Shown: positions 26,343 through 35,712, numbered from the stretch's first letter. The stretch: 64,000 nt of DNA from Halorarum halophilum (GCF_013401515.1 NZ_CP058530.1:62001-126000); one strand, 5' to 3'. Numbers and translations are program-made. The notes: generated from the sequence alone by a model not told the origin.

Positions 26343-27035
26343 TCAGTACTTCACGCCGAAGTCGAGGAGCTCCGGCGGGTACTCGCCGTCGAACGCATCG
26401 TCGGTCTCCGCGCGGATGCGTTCCCGCGCGGTCCGCGCCTCCTCCAGCACCGCCCGCAGGTCGGCCACGGGCGTCTCCGAGCAGTCGACGCGGAGGTTGT
26501 GATACAGCGTCGGCTCCGGGGCCCAGACGAGCAGCGCGGCGCTCAGTTCGCCCCGGTCGTCGCCACCGGCCGCCTCGCCGGCCTCCAGCGCGGCCACGAG
26601 GCGCTCGGCCACGTCGCCCCCGCCGGCCTCGTACGCGGCGGCGGTCTCCTCCAGCACCTCGGGGCCGGCGAGCATGTTCCCGGCCACGGTGTAGTCGTCG
26701 CCGACGCGGCTCCCGCACCAGTCGACGCACTCGTCGCCGGTGAACGTGAACTCGCTCCCCGTCCCGACGCCGTGGACCTGGCGGTAGGCGGCGTGCTCGT
26801 CGGCCGCCAGCAGGTCGGACAGCGCGTCGTCGACGCGCTCGCCGGCGTCGGCGCGGGCGACCGCGTCGCGGCCGTGTTCGGTCCGCGTATACGACTGGGT
26901 GAGCACGGCCGCGTTCCGGCTCACGTACGGGCACGTCGCCCCCACGGCGACCGTGCCGGTGGTAACCGCCGCGCCGAATGCGTCGGCTTCGCGGTCCCGC
27001 ACTGCGATCGAGAACGTCCCGGGTCTGTGTCGCAT
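26343..27035 (-). CDS. DUF1028 family protein (Ntn-hydrolase-like)
   Basis: The 230-aa protein matches DUF1028: TFSIAVRDREADAFGAAVTTG at the N-terminus, SYTRTEHGRDA, QVHGVGTGSEFTFTGDEC, and the YTVAGNMLAG segment near residue 117. The family has an Ntn-hydrolase fold and is often found beside amino-acid or peptide transport and hydrolase genes; its reaction is not established. Here it converges on the peptide-type ABC operon, with the M20 amidohydrolase at the far end, which fits a shared nitrogen-compound pathway. Confidence 0.85.
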   Translation of the reverse strand: MRHRPGTFSIAVRDREADAFGAAVTTGTVAVGATCPYVSRNAAVLTQSYTRTEHGRDAVARADAGERVDDALSDLLAADEHAAYRQVHGVGTGSEFTFTGDECVDWCGSRVGDDYTVAGNMLAGPEVLEETAAAYEAGGGDVAERLVAALEAGEAAGGDDRGELSAALLVWAPEPTLYHNLRVDCSETPVADLRAVLEEARTARERIRAETDDAFDGEYPPELLDFGVKY

Positions 27036-27483
27036 GCGAATCGGTAGTCGGTCGTCGGCGGCGGGGCGTAAATACTCACGCGTTCCGTCGGCGACGACGC
27101 TCCCGAGAGAGCGTCCTTCGGGGTGGCCGTGGAGGACGCCGAGCCGATCCTCGATAGATCATACGGATAAACGATACGATAGGAGAAATATACTTGAAGT
27201 AGTAGCTTCGGGGCCAGCGAGTCGTATTTTGGCTCCGAACGCCGGATATGGCCTATTGAGGTTTAGAGCGCGTTTATGGCGTTGATCGAGTTTCTCAGTT
27301 GTTCCCGCTCCCTTCATCGGAGCAACTGACGAGGAATCCTCAAGAGTTGTCGTAAAGGGCGTTTTAGAATCGATATTCGATTCCCCCACGCTCAGATGGC
27401 TTCGTGATGGAACTAGAGTAATATAGAATATATATCTATTACTCTATTCTGTTAATTCCCCGCCCCGTTACTGCCAGCCTGGA
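27036..27483. other. AT-rich gene-free stretch
   Basis: These 448 bp drop well below the surrounding GC from about 27160. The longest frame (76 codons, minus strand, 27159-27389) has no acidic bias and no recognisable motif. The region may be foreign or decayed DNA; no inverted-repeat ends or transposase remnant could be identified. Confidence 0.45.
27414..27446 (-). terminator. Perfect 10-bp inverted repeat downstream of the membrane-protein genes
   Basis: TAGAGTAATA (27414-27423) and TATTACTCTA (27437-27446) pair perfectly across a 13-nt AT-rich loop. It starts 38 nt past the stop codon of the leftward gene at 27484, so it may end that transcript. It could equally be a protein-binding site in the AT-rich spacer. 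Confidence 0.4.
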
Positions 27484-28056
27484 TCAGTTTCCGTCGAAGG
27501 AGATCAGCGCCGCGCTCGCCCGGTAGAGCGCGACGTCCACGACCCCGAACAGGAGGCCGACGACCAGGCCGACGACGCTCCCCGCTGCCGCGCCGAGCAG
27601 GAGCAGGAAGACGAACACCGGGACGTCGACCATGCCGTCGAGCACGTTCGCGGCCGCGATCGCGACCGCGATGCCCACGACGAAGCCCATGCCGACCAGC
27701 GCGCCGCCGACCATCCCGCGGACGAGGAGCCGCCCGGTCTCGCCCCTCCGACACCGCTCGAGTCCGCCTTCGGCGAACACCCACCGGGTCGACAGCCAGA
27801 GGAGCAGCCAGAGGTAGCCGAACAGGAGGAGGCCGTAGGTCGTCCCGAGTTCGGGGAGCGTGTCGGTCAGCGCGCCGCTCGCGTGACCCAGGATGACGAG
27901 CGGGAGGGAGAAGGCGACGAGGTTGAACGTCGCGACCAGCCAGACCTCAGCGTCGTCGGCCATCGTCGCCGCGTGGGCGGCTTCCGGGTCAGTGGTGACG
28001 GAATCGGTCGCCTCGACGGCGGCCGCGTCGGCCACGTCGTCCCCGGCGTCAGCCAT
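27484..28056 (-). CDS. Multi-pass membrane protein of unknown function
   Basis: The 190-aa protein has a hydrophilic Ala/Asp-rich N-terminus (about 35 residues) and four or five membrane helices, the last two rich in Gly/Val/Leu. I do not recognise a family. Its ATG overlaps the end of the CopD-like gene (8 nt shared), so the two are co-translated and may form one membrane complex. Confidence 0.75.
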   Translation of the reverse strand: MADAGDDVADAAAVEATDSVTTDPEAAHAATMADDAEVWLVATFNLVAFSLPLVILGHASGALTDTLPELGTTYGLLLFGYLWLLLWLSTRWVFAEGGLERCRRGETGRLLVRGMVGGALVGMGFVVGIAVAIAAANVLDGMVDVPVFVFLLLLGAAAGSVVGLVVGLLFGVVDVALYRASAALISFDGN

Positions 28057-28513
28057 GCGCGAGCACCTCCGCGAGCACGACGACGACGAGTAGCGACCAG
28101 GTAGTTACCAGATAGAGACGTTCGAGGACAGGTTCGTAACCGACTGGAGTCGCGCCATCGTCGGATGAGGCGTCGCCGCGAGCGTACCCCCTGCCGTCGG
28201 GGAGCCGCAGAACCGCGCTCGTCCGGACGAACGACCCCAGTACGACGACGAGCACGACGAGCAGTTTCACCGTCAGGAAGCCACCCCAGCGCGTCCCCGG
28301 GCCGGGCGCGCCGAGGGCGCCGATGTTCCCGACGCCGGTCGCCAGCAGCAGGCCGAGGACGGCCCAGAAGGCGCACTCGACCCGGCGCAACCCCGCGACG
28401 CCGGGGCGACTGTTCGTTCGGAGGGCGTACCACGCGCCCGCGCTGACGCCGACGAGCGCGACCATCGAGAGCAGGTGGACCGTCCTGACGGCGAGGTGGA
28501 GGGAGGATGCCAT
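28049..28513 (-). CDS. CopD-like/four-helix membrane protein
   Basis: The 154-aa protein has four membrane helices: HLAVRTVHLLSMVALVGVSA, a second near residue 45, one around RWGGFLTVKLLVVLVVVLGS, and a C-terminal LYLVTTWSLLVVVVLAEVLAH. The arrangement resembles CopD/DUF2214-like small membrane proteins with His in the first helix. The start was set at ATG 28513, since the longer frame upstream is the shadow of the dioxygenase gene. It is coupled to the next gene by an 8-nt overlap. Confidence 0.7.
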   Translation of the reverse strand: MASSLHLAVRTVHLLSMVALVGVSAGAWYALRTNSRPGVAGLRRVECAFWAVLGLLLATGVGNIGALGAPGPGTRWGGFLTVKLLVVLVVVLGSFVRTSAVLRLPDGRGYARGDASSDDGATPVGYEPVLERLYLVTTWSLLVVVVLAEVLAHG

Positions 28514-28631
28514 CGACGTCTGTTCTCGGCGCGATGACAAATAACGGGGTGGTCCGCTGGAGCCCGGCGGCGGCTGTCCGACGGGACGTGGACGGCGTGA
28601 TTCCGCCGCCGAACTGTCGTCGGGGCGCCGG

Positions 28632-29585
28632 CTACTCGGCGTCGACGTACGGCAGGCCGACCCACTCGGGACCCCGGCCGATCCACTGGTGGTCGGTCGC
28701 GCCGCCGATCTCGTCGGCGGTCCACTCGATCGGCTCCCAGTCCGGCTCGAAGTTGAGGTAGCCCGGGCCGGCGAACAGCTCCACCCGGATCCCGCTCGCC
28801 GGGTCGGACACGTACAGGAAGTCGGCCTGGGTGATGGCGTGCCGGCCGGGGCCGCCGTCCGGCGCGATGCCGTGCTCGGCGAGGACGTCGGCCGCGTCCC
28901 AGAGGTCGTCGAAGTCGTCGACGTGGTAGGAGACGTGGTGGAACAACGGGTCGGTCCCGGCCGTCTCACGGTGGATGGCGATGTCGTGCGGCAGCGCGGT
29001 CACCGCCATCCACCAGCCCCAGAGTTCGCCGTCGTCGCCGCGGTAGCGTTCCCGGGTCTCGAACCCGAGGACGTCCCCCAGCCACGCGGCGTGGTCGGGC
29101 GACACCGCGTCCTGCAGGTGGACGTGGTCGATGCGCCGGGGGGCGATGCGGTTGGCGCCCGCCTCGCTGTACAGCCGGTTGTGGAGCTTCGACCGCTGGT
29201 CGGCCGGCGCGTCGGGCTTCTCGACGTCGTAGTAGAACTCGTACGGGTGGCCGAACTTCTCGACCCGGATCGCCTCGCCCTGGCCGCGCTCCTCGCCGGC
29301 CGCGACGCGGGTCACCTCGGTCCCCTCGGCCTCGAACGTGCCCGCCAGTTCCTCCAGCGCCGCCGCGTCGCGCGTCCGGAACGCGACGTGGTCGACGCCG
29401 GCCCGGTCGGCCTCCGCCAGGCTGAGGGTGTGGTGCTCCCAGTCGCGCATCCCGCGGAGGTACGCCACCCCGTCGACGCGCTCGGTCACGTTGAACCCGA
29501 GCACGTCCCGGAAGAACCAGAGCGACTCCTCCAGGTCGGGCGTGGACGCCGCGACGTGTCCGAGTTTGGCGATGGGGGAGCTCAC
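28632..29585 (-). CDS. Extradiol ring-cleavage dioxygenase (catechol 2,3-dioxygenase type, VOC superfamily)
   Basis: The 317-aa protein is a tandem of two VOC modules (about residues 1-140 and 155-285), the size of class I extradiol dioxygenases. The Fe(II)/Mn(II) facial triad is visible in the second module: His in RIDHVHL, His in LFHHVSYHV and Glu in RVELFAG. Such enzymes open catechols next to the diol. No ATG is well placed; GTG 29585 gives the normal start SSPIAKLGHVAAS, while the ATG at 29672 adds 29 low-complexity residues. It ends a leftward cluster with an amidohydrolase and an SDR. Confidence 0.87.
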   Translation of the reverse strand: MSSPIAKLGHVAASTPDLEESLWFFRDVLGFNVTERVDGVAYLRGMRDWEHHTLSLAEADRAGVDHVAFRTRDAAALEELAGTFEAEGTEVTRVAAGEERGQGEAIRVEKFGHPYEFYYDVEKPDAPADQRSKLHNRLYSEAGANRIAPRRIDHVHLQDAVSPDHAAWLGDVLGFETRERYRGDDGELWGWWMAVTALPHDIAIHRETAGTDPLFHHVSYHVDDFDDLWDAADVLAEHGIAPDGGPGRHAITQADFLYVSDPASGIRVELFAGPGYLNFEPDWEPIEWTADEIGGATDHQWIGRGPEWVGLPYVDAE

Positions 29586-29830
29586 CGTCCGCCACCCCGA
29601 CCGCTCGTCCGCGTCGACTGCTGCCCGAGCACCTGCCGTCCAACTACCCGCCGTCCGACTCCCTGCCGCCACAGTCGGGGACCGTCCGCGCCGGCCGTCT
29701 CGCTCTCTCGGCTCATGTGGTCTCTCGTCGTCGTGGTGGTCGTCGGTCCTTGTTAATTGGTATCATCTTTCCGCCGGGAGCCGATTCCGGTCCCGTCGGG
29801 TTGGGAGGTGGAACGCGCGACCGACGGGGG

Positions 29831-30799
29831 TCAGTCGACGAGGTCCGCGAGGTTGCCGCCGAGTACCTGCTCGCGCGCCCCGTCGTCCAAGTCCATTTCG
29901 TCGACGGCCAGCAGCCCCGACTCGGTCCACTCGCGCCCCCGCCCCGGCCCGAACGGGTAGTCGGTGCCGAACACCAGCCTGTCGTCGCCGAAGAAGCCGT
30001 GGGCGCAGTCGTGGGCGACCGTGGAGCCGCTGACGGCCGTGTCGGCGTAGAACTCCCGGAAGTGGTCGCTCACCGGCTCCGAGAGGTCCGGCAGGTCCGT
30101 GTCCGCGTAGTTCTCGGGGTACTCCCGCCTCGTGCGGACGAACGAGTCGATGCGCCCGCCGTAGAACGGCACCATCCCGCCGCCGTGGTGGGCGAGCAGG
30201 TCGAAGTCGTACTGCTCGGTGACGCCGCCGAACACGAGCCGCGAGAGCGCGAGCGTCGTGTCGAACGGCCAGCCGAACAGCCGGTGCTCCATGTACTCGC
30301 TCGCCCAGTCGTACCACTCGTGGAGCTGCGGGTGCATCCACAGCGGCGCGTCGTGGCGCTCGGCGCGCTCGAACAGCGGGTGGAACTTCGGCCGGTCGAT
30401 GGGCTCGCCGTCGACGTTGGAGAACATCTGGATGCCGGCCATGTCGAGGTCATCGATGCACCGGTCGAACTCCCGCATGAACTCGTCGTTCACCATCGGC
30501 ACCGTGCCGACGGGGATGAACCGGTCGGGGTGGTCGTCGACGATCCGGCGGACCTCGTCGTTCGCCAGCCTCGTCAGCTCCAGCGCCGTCTGGTCGTCCA
30601 TCCCGCGCCAGAGCGGCGGGAGCGCGAGCGTGAGCACCTGCCTGTCGACGCCGTACTCGTCCATGTCGGCGAGCCGGCGGTCCAGGTCCCAGAGGAACGA
30701 CGGGTCGCCGGTCAACCCCTGGAAGTCGTACTCCTCGACGAGCGTGTCGTAGAACTCCTCGGTCAGGACGTGCGTGTACGCGTCGATGGTTTCCGGCAT
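29831..30799 (-). CDS. ACMSD-type amidohydrolase/decarboxylase family protein
   Basis: The 322-aa TIM-barrel protein belongs to the amidohydrolase-2 family, which includes aminocarboxymuconate-semialdehyde decarboxylase and resorcylate decarboxylases. Metal-site residues seen are THV near residue 10 (the first His of the usual HxH is Tyr, DAYTH), His in LLAHHGGGMV, and Asp in FGTDYPFG. A decarboxylase or hydrolase acting on an aromatic acid or ring-fission product is likely. It lies between the SDR and the extradiol dioxygenase on the same strand. Confidence 0.85.
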   Translation of the reverse strand: MPETIDAYTHVLTEEFYDTLVEEYDFQGLTGDPSFLWDLDRRLADMDEYGVDRQVLTLALPPLWRGMDDQTALELTRLANDEVRRIVDDHPDRFIPVGTVPMVNDEFMREFDRCIDDLDMAGIQMFSNVDGEPIDRPKFHPLFERAERHDAPLWMHPQLHEWYDWASEYMEHRLFGWPFDTTLALSRLVFGGVTEQYDFDLLAHHGGGMVPFYGGRIDSFVRTRREYPENYADTDLPDLSEPVSDHFREFYADTAVSGSTVAHDCAHGFFGDDRLVFGTDYPFGPGRGREWTESGLLAVDEMDLDDGAREQVLGGNLADLVD

Positions 30800-30906
30800 G
30801 TGTGGTGGTGTGGGTGTCGAGTGCGGGATTCGTGGCGTGCGTGGTTTGCGGGGGGAAGGTAGTCGGCCTGACGACGAAATCGGCGGTGGACCGTCCTCCG
30901 CGTCGG

Positions 30907-31698
30907 CTACAGGTTCGACCGGGCGTCGCCGCCGTCGACCATCACCGCCTCGCCGTTGATGAACGACGAGCGCTCCGAGGAGAGGAACGCGACGATGTCG
31001 CCGAACTCGTCGGTCGGGCCGAGCCGGCCCTGCGGGATCCCCTCGGTCCAGGCGTCGTACCCCTCGTCGTAGTCCTCGTGCTGGCCCTGGTCGACGGACG
31101 TCTGGATGAGGTACTCCATCCGGTCGGTCTCGTGGGCGCCCGGCATCACGGCGTTACAGCGGATCTCCGGCGCCAGCTCCCGCGAGAGCGTCTTCTCCAG
31201 CCCGATGACGCTCATCCGGACGGAGTTCGAGAGCACGAGGCCATCGATGGCCTCCTTCACGCTGTGGGAGGTGGAGCAGACGACGGTCCCGCCGCCGTCG
31301 GCCCGGAGGTGGTCGACCGACTCGCGCACGAGCCTGACGACGCTCATCACGAGCAGGTCGTACGCGTCGTACCACTCCTCGTCGGTCGTCTCGAGGAACG
31401 GCTTGCTCGGCGGTCCGCCGGCGTTCGTGACGAGGTGGTCGAGCCCGCCGAACTCGTCGACGGCCCGCTCGACCAGCGCCTCGACGTCGTCGGCCTCGGT
31501 GAGGTCGCCCGGCTGGCCGACGACCTCGCCCGAGGCGTCCTCGCGGACGTCCGCGACCGCCGCGTCCAGTCGCTCCTCGTCGCGGCCGTTCATCACGACG
31601 TTCGCGCCCTCCTCGGCGAGCGCCGTCGCTGCCGCCTTCCCGAGCCCGCTGCTGGAGGCCGCGACGATCGCCGAGTTCCCCGAGATTCCCAGGTCCAT
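30907..31698 (-). CDS. Atypical SDR-family oxidoreductase
   Basis: The 263-aa Rossmann protein has the nucleotide loop AASSSGLGKAAA near residue 12, the NAGG motif near residue 90 and a C-terminal VMVDGGDARSNL. The active-site Tyr-x-x-x-Lys is not found: the aligned stretch reads SNSVRMSVIGLEKTL, with Ser and Arg in the catalytic positions. It may bind NAD(P) but use a different mechanism, or be a divergent dehydrogenase. A TATA-like GTTTACC on the minus strand near 31726-31732 supports the ATG. It is the first gene of the run to the amidohydrolase and dioxygenase. Confidence 0.85.
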   Translation of the reverse strand: MDLGISGNSAIVAASSSGLGKAAATALAEEGANVVMNGRDEERLDAAVADVREDASGEVVGQPGDLTEADDVEALVERAVDEFGGLDHLVTNAGGPPSKPFLETTDEEWYDAYDLLVMSVVRLVRESVDHLRADGGGTVVCSTSHSVKEAIDGLVLSNSVRMSVIGLEKTLSRELAPEIRCNAVMPGAHETDRMEYLIQTSVDQGQHEDYDEGYDAWTEGIPQGRLGPTDEFGDIVAFLSSERSSFINGEAVMVDGGDARSNL

Positions 31699-31822
31699 AC
31701 GGTGAGTGTCACGAGTTCGCTGGTAAACGGCTCACGTGACGGCAAAACTTTCCCCGGACCGGCGCACGGCGGCGGTGCGCCTCGTCCCGGTTCGACCGGG
31801 GGACGGCGGTCGAATCGGCGCC

Positions 31823-32227
31823 TCAGGCGGGGCTCGGCGCCTCGGTCTGGGAGACGTACGCGGCGATGTCGGTCGTGGTGACGATGCCGATGACGCCGTC
31901 CTCGTCGGAGACGATGGGGATGTGGTGGACGCCGTGGTCGAGCATCGCGTCGGCGACGTCGGTGACGACGTCCTGGGCCGTCGCGGTGACGACGTCCGTG
32001 GTCATGTACTCGGAGACGGGCGTCTCGTCCTTCGGGCGTCGCTCTGCGACGATGCGTACGAAGTCCGTCGAGGTGAGGATCCCCGCGAGGCCGCCGTCGT
32101 CATCGACGACGATGACCGATCCGATCCCGTGTTCGAGCATCGTCCCGGCCGCCTCCTCGACGAGCGTGTCGGGGGTGACCGTCCGGAGATCCGAGGACAT
32201 GAGTCGCGCGACGAAAATATCGTCCAT
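31823..32227 (-). CDS. Two-CBS-domain protein
   Basis: The 134-aa protein is little more than a pair of CBS motifs (about residues 8-62 and 72-126), each ending in the PIVSDEDG/VIVVDDDGGLAGILT pattern. Such Bateman modules bind adenine nucleotides or S-adenosyl compounds and regulate partner proteins. A minus-strand TATA (CTTATC, 32249-32254) lies about 25 nt upstream of the ATG. No partner is evident from the order. Confidence 0.88.
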   Translation of the reverse strand: MDDIFVARLMSSDLRTVTPDTLVEEAAGTMLEHGIGSVIVVDDDGGLAGILTSTDFVRIVAERRPKDETPVSEYMTTDVVTATAQDVVTDVADAMLDHGVHHIPIVSDEDGVIGIVTTTDIAAYVSQTEAPSPA

Positions 32228-32533
32228 ACCTCACTCTTCGTCGGTCCGATGATAAGGGTTGTCGTGAGCGCCGCGATAGCACGCGGAATACCAACGGTTG
32301 TCGAAAGGCACGACTCGTCATCGGGAGATAACTGACCGTCCGTTGTTGAGCTATCATTTTATACCATTATACGTCCCCCTGAAACGCATATTCGGTCCAA
32401 CTCTTCCAGCAATTTGCCCACGATTAGGACGATTCAGGAATAGCTTTTTACCCAAAATTCTGCACGAAACGGACCGAAACGGCTGTCGTTTGGGCACGAT
32501 CTCGCCCAGAAATCACCCGTTCACCCACGGACC
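32228..32533. other. AT-richer gene-free spacer
   Basis: These 306 bp hold the CBS-gene promoter at the left. On the plus strand there are TATA-like runs (ATTTTATACC, 32353-32362; GCTTTTTACC, 32442-32451) with no obvious gene at the right distance. A small RNA or a long leader for the small gene at 32534 is possible. Confidence 0.35.
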
Positions 32534-32650
32534 ATGGTACACGAGAAAGAGCAGTGGAAGGAGGAGTCGTACGGCGACGAGTTCCGGGAGCGGCTCGAGT
32601 CGTTCGCGGGGGGGATGGGAGTCGAGTCCGTCGGCCATCGAGGCGAGTAG
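32534..32650 (+). CDS. Possible small charged protein (38 aa)
   Basis: ATG to TAG gives MVHEKEQWKEESYGDEFRER followed by a short tail. The charged, Glu-rich composition is what a haloarchaeal coding frame looks like, and it fits neatly between two genes. There is no recognised domain, and the nearest TATA-like run is about 85 nt upstream. It could also be the leftover end of a lost gene. Confidence 0.35.
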   Translation: MVHEKEQWKEESYGDEFRERLESFAGGMGVESVGHRGE

Positions 32651-32664
32651 GACCGCCCGGGCGG

Positions 32665-33108
32665 TCAGAACGATAGGTGGGAGGTCGAACTGGGCCCGCC
32701 GTCATCGTCACCGCCTCCGCCGTCCCCGTCCGGAGCGTCGTCGACGCCGCCCTCGTGGGCGAAGGTGTAGTCGTCGTCGACGAGGTACACCGTCCCGTCC
32801 TCCACGTCGACGTCGACGTCGACCAGCGTCGTGTCGGCCGCCTCGCCGTTGTCGCAGTACCCCGTACACGAGTCGAACATCGAGCCGTGCTTCGGGCAGA
32901 TGACCTGTCCGCCGCGCATCGCGACGCCCCGCCCGCGGTCGAACCGCTGGGCCTCGTGCGTACAGCGGTTCACCCACGCCTCGACGCCGTCCCCGCAGGG
33001 GACGAGGATCACCTCCTCGTCGTCGCCGTACGCGTCCGTCGCCGTGAACAGCCAGGACCGCTCCTCGTGGACCTCCGCGACCGTCGCGAGTTCCCGTCGG
33101 CCAGCCAT
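32665..33108 (-). CDS. Rieske [2Fe-2S] ferredoxin-type protein
   Basis: The 147-aa protein carries the two Rieske cluster motifs CTHEAQRF and CPKHGSMFDSCTG near residues 45-75, with an acidic Asp/Gly-rich tail. It lacks a signal peptide or membrane anchor, so it is a soluble electron carrier rather than a respiratory subunit. It was started at ATG 33108 (longer frame to 33132 possible). It lies upstream of the extradiol-dioxygenase cluster on the same strand and could feed electrons to a ring hydroxylase, though no hydroxylase gene is in the window. Confidence 0.88.
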   Translation of the reverse strand: MAGRRELATVAEVHEERSWLFTATDAYGDDEEVILVPCGDGVEAWVNRCTHEAQRFDRGRGVAMRGGQVICPKHGSMFDSCTGYCDNGEAADTTLVDVDVDVEDGTVYLVDDDYTFAHEGGVDDAPDGDGGGGDDDGGPSSTSHLSF

Positions 33109-33270
33109 GCCGGTCGCTGACGCCCGTTCCACATATCAGTTTCCGGTTCCGACCGCCCGGGGTAACTGGTTTCTCGCCCCGCGAACCGACACCCACCGAC
33201 CGTCACCGTGGTGCCGAGGCGTCTGCCGCGCCGGCGTACCGTTTACCAGTTACATCGACCACCGAAGACG

Positions 33271-33278
33271 TTATTATG
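33271..33278 (+). promoter_or_regulatory. TATA box of tupABC
   Basis: TTATTATG lies about 26 nt upstream of the tupA ATG at 33300, consistent with a leaderless operon transcript. Confidence 0.5.
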
Positions 33279-33299
33279 TAACGGTCGGTCGATGTTCCC

Positions 33300-34232
33300 A
33301 TGACGAAACATCGTCGCGAATTCCTCGCGGCGCTGGGCGCCACGGCCACCGTCGGCCTCGCCGGCTGTACGGGCGGCTCCGCCCTCGGCGACTCGAACGA
33401 GATGCCCGGGGTCGCCGGGGAGACGCTCACCCTGACCACGACCACCAGCACGTACGACACGGGGCTGCTCGACGAACTGAACGCGCCGTTCGAGGAGATG
33501 TACGGCGTCACCGTCGACTCGGTGGCGCAGGGGACCGGCGCGGCGCTGGAGACGGCACGAAACGGCGACTCGGACGTCGTGATGGTCCACGCGCGCTCGC
33601 TCGAGGACGAGTTCATGCGGGAGGGGTACGGCGTGAACCGCCGGGACATCATGTTCAACGACTTCGTCGTCGTCGGCCCCGAGGACGACCCGGTGGGGAT
33701 CGGCGGCGTCGGCTCCGCGACCGAGGCGTTCTCGACAATCGCCGACCAGGGGGCGACGTTCGTCTCCCGGGGCGACAACTCGGGCACGCACACGAAGGAG
33801 CTGGCCATCTGGGGGGCGGCCGGTGTCGAGCCCAGCGGCGACTGGTACCGCGAAACGGGACAGGGCATGGGCGAGGTGCTCAACGTCGCCAACGAGTCCG
33901 GCGGCTACACGCTCTCCGACCGCGGGACGTACCTCTCCCAGCGCTCGGAGATCAGTCTCGTCATCCACGTCCAGGGGCCGATCGAGGGCGGGCCGGAGCT
34001 GCTCGCGAATCCCTACGGCATCCTCGCGGTGAACCCCGCCGCCCACGACAACGTCAACTACGACCTCGCGATGGCGTACATCGGCTACATCACGAGCCCC
34101 GAGGGTCAGCGGCGCATCGAGGAGTACACCGCGAACGGTGAGCAGCTGTTCTACCCGGAGGCGCTCTCGGAAGACCCCGACTTCCAGCAGTACGTACCGG
34201 AAGGCTGGAGTGGGAACTCCACGGACGGCTGA
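33300..34232 (+). CDS. tupA: Tungstate-binding lipoprotein TupA
   Basis: The 310-aa receptor opens with a Tat-like signal ([21 protein letters not shown]) ending in a lipobox Cys near residue 25. The ligand-binding domain has [12 protein letters not shown], the TupA signature, plus [18 protein letters not shown] and [14 protein letters not shown]. TupA binds tungstate far more tightly than molybdate or sulfate in studied cases. It starts the operon tupA-tupB-tupC. Tungstate would serve tungsto-pterin enzymes such as aldehyde ferredoxin oxidoreductases; none is encoded nearby. Confidence 0.92.
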   Translation: MTKHRREFLAALGATATVGLAGCTGGSALGDSNEMPGVAGETLTLTTTTSTYDTGLLDELNAPFEEMYGVTVDSVAQGTGAALETARNGDSDVVMVHARSLEDEFMREGYGVNRRDIMFNDFVVVGPEDDPVGIGGVGSATEAFSTIADQGATFVSRGDNSGTHTKELAIWGAAGVEPSGDWYRETGQGMGEVLNVANESGGYTLSDRGTYLSQRSEISLVIHVQGPIEGGPELLANPYGILAVNPAAHDNVNYDLAMAYIGYITSPEGQRRIEEYTANGEQLFYPEALSEDPDFQQYVPEGWSGNSTDG

Positions 34233-34234
34233 CC

Positions 34235-34948
34235 GTGACCCCCGCGGCACTCGAATCGCTCCCGCTGCTGGTCGCGTTTCCGTTCGAGTCGGTGTACGTC
34301 AGGAGCATCATCGCCGTCTCGCTGTACGTGAGCCTGCTCGCGGTCCTGGCAAGCACGGTCGTCAGCGTCCCGGTCGCGCTGGTCGTCGGCTTCACCGACT
34401 TCCCGGGGAGGCGCTTCGCCACCTCGGTCATCAACACGGGGATGGGGTTCCCGAGCGTCGTCGTCGGGCTCGCGGTCCTCTTCCTCGTCTCCAACCAGGG
34501 CCCGCTCGGCGGGCTCGGGCTCGTGTTCACGAAGGAGGCGATGATCGCGTCCCAGTTCGTGCTGGCGACGCCCGCCATCACCGGCATCAGCCTCGCGGCG
34601 GTGACGAGCGTCGACCGGAGCGTCCGCGACGCCGCGTACTCCCTCGGCGGCACCCGGCTCGACGTGGCGCTCGTCACGGTGAAGGAGGCCCGGTACGGCA
34701 TCGCGACCGCCGTGCTCGCCGGGTTCGGCCGGGCGATCAGCGAGGTCGGCTCGGTGCTGATCGTCGGCGGCAACATCGCCGGCGCGGACGGCGTCTCGAA
34801 GACCCGGACGCTGACGACCGCCATCCAGCTCGAGGCCCGACAGGGCCGCTACGAGACCGCGATGGTGCTCGGGGCCGTCCTGATCGTCATCGTGCTGCTC
34901 GTCAACGCGGTCGTCGTCCGCCTCGGCGACGGGGGGCGGTTCCGGTGA
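34235..34948 (+). CDS. tupB: Tungstate ABC transporter permease TupB
   Basis: The 237-aa permease starts with GTG 2 nt after tupA and ends in a GTGA overlap with tupC. It has five or six membrane segments and the inner-membrane signature [21 protein letters not shown] near residue 138. [17 protein letters not shown] near residue 168 is typical of TupB/ModB-like proteins. Confidence 0.92.
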   Translation: MTPAALESLPLLVAFPFESVYVRSIIAVSLYVSLLAVLASTVVSVPVALVVGFTDFPGRRFATSVINTGMGFPSVVVGLAVLFLVSNQGPLGGLGLVFTKEAMIASQFVLATPAITGISLAAVTSVDRSVRDAAYSLGGTRLDVALVTVKEARYGIATAVLAGFGRAISEVGSVLIVGGNIAGADGVSKTRTLTTAIQLEARQGRYETAMVLGAVLIVIVLLVNAVVVRLGDGGRFR

Positions 34949-35712
34949 CGCTCCGCGCCGACGGGGTCGGCCACGCCTTCGGGGACGAGCCGGTGTTCTC
35001 GAACGTCTCGCTCGCGGTCGACCCCGGCGAGGTGCTGGCGATCATCGGCCCGTCGGGCGCCGGGAAGACGACGCTCCTCCGGTTCCTCGGGCTGTTCGAG
35101 CGACCCGACGAGGGGAGCGTGGTGTTCGACGGCGCCGACGTCTGGGCGGTCCCCGAGGCGGACCGGCTCTCGCTCCGCCGGCGCGTCGGGATGGTGTTCC
35201 AGGACGCCGGCCTGTTCGAGGCCGACGTGGCCCGGAACGTGGAGTACGGCCTGCGCGTGCGCCGCCCCTGGGGCGAGCGCCTCCGGGACGAACTCGCCGG
35301 GCTCGTGGGGCGGAACGGGACGGCGGAGGCGGTCCGCGAGTCGCTCGAACTCGTCGGGCTCGCGGACAAGGCCGACCAGGACGCCGCGTCGCTCTCGGGC
35401 GGCGAGGCCCAGCGGGTCTCGTTCGCCAGGGCGCTCGCCTACGACCCCGACGTCCTGCTGCTCGACGAACCGACCTCGGACCTCGACCCGCGCAACACCG
35501 CGGTCATCGAGGAGGCGGTCCGCGCGGCCCGCGACCGTGGCATCGGCGTCGTCGTCGCGACCCACGACATGAACCAGGCGCGCCGGGTGGCCGACCGGGT
35601 CGCCGTCCTCCTCGACGGCGGCGTCGTCGAGGTCGGCCCCGTCGAGCGCGTGTTCGAGACCCCGGACGACGAGCGCACGCGGAAGTTCGTCGCCGGCGAA
35701 CTGGTGTACTGA
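34945..35712 (+). CDS. tupC: Tungstate ABC transporter ATPase TupC
   Basis: The 255-aa ATPase begins with GTG overlapping the tupB stop by 4 nt. A longer frame upstream runs through tupB and lacks ABC features. Walker A is GPSGAGKT, the signature [15 protein letters not shown], Walker [13 protein letters not shown] and the H-loop [10 protein letters not shown] 20-residue insertion ([20 protein letters not shown]) sits between the Q-loop and signature. Confidence 0.92.
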   Translation: MTLRADGVGHAFGDEPVFSNVSLAVDPGEVLAIIGPSGAGKTTLLRFLGLFERPDEGSVVFDGADVWAVPEADRLSLRRRVGMVFQDAGLFEADVARNVEYGLRVRRPWGERLRDELAGLVGRNGTAEAVRESLELVGLADKADQDAASLSGGEAQRVSFARALAYDPDVLLLDEPTSDLDPRNTAVIEEAVRAARDRGIGVVVATHDMNQARRVADRVAVLLDGGVVEVGPVERVFETPDDERTRKFVAGELVY

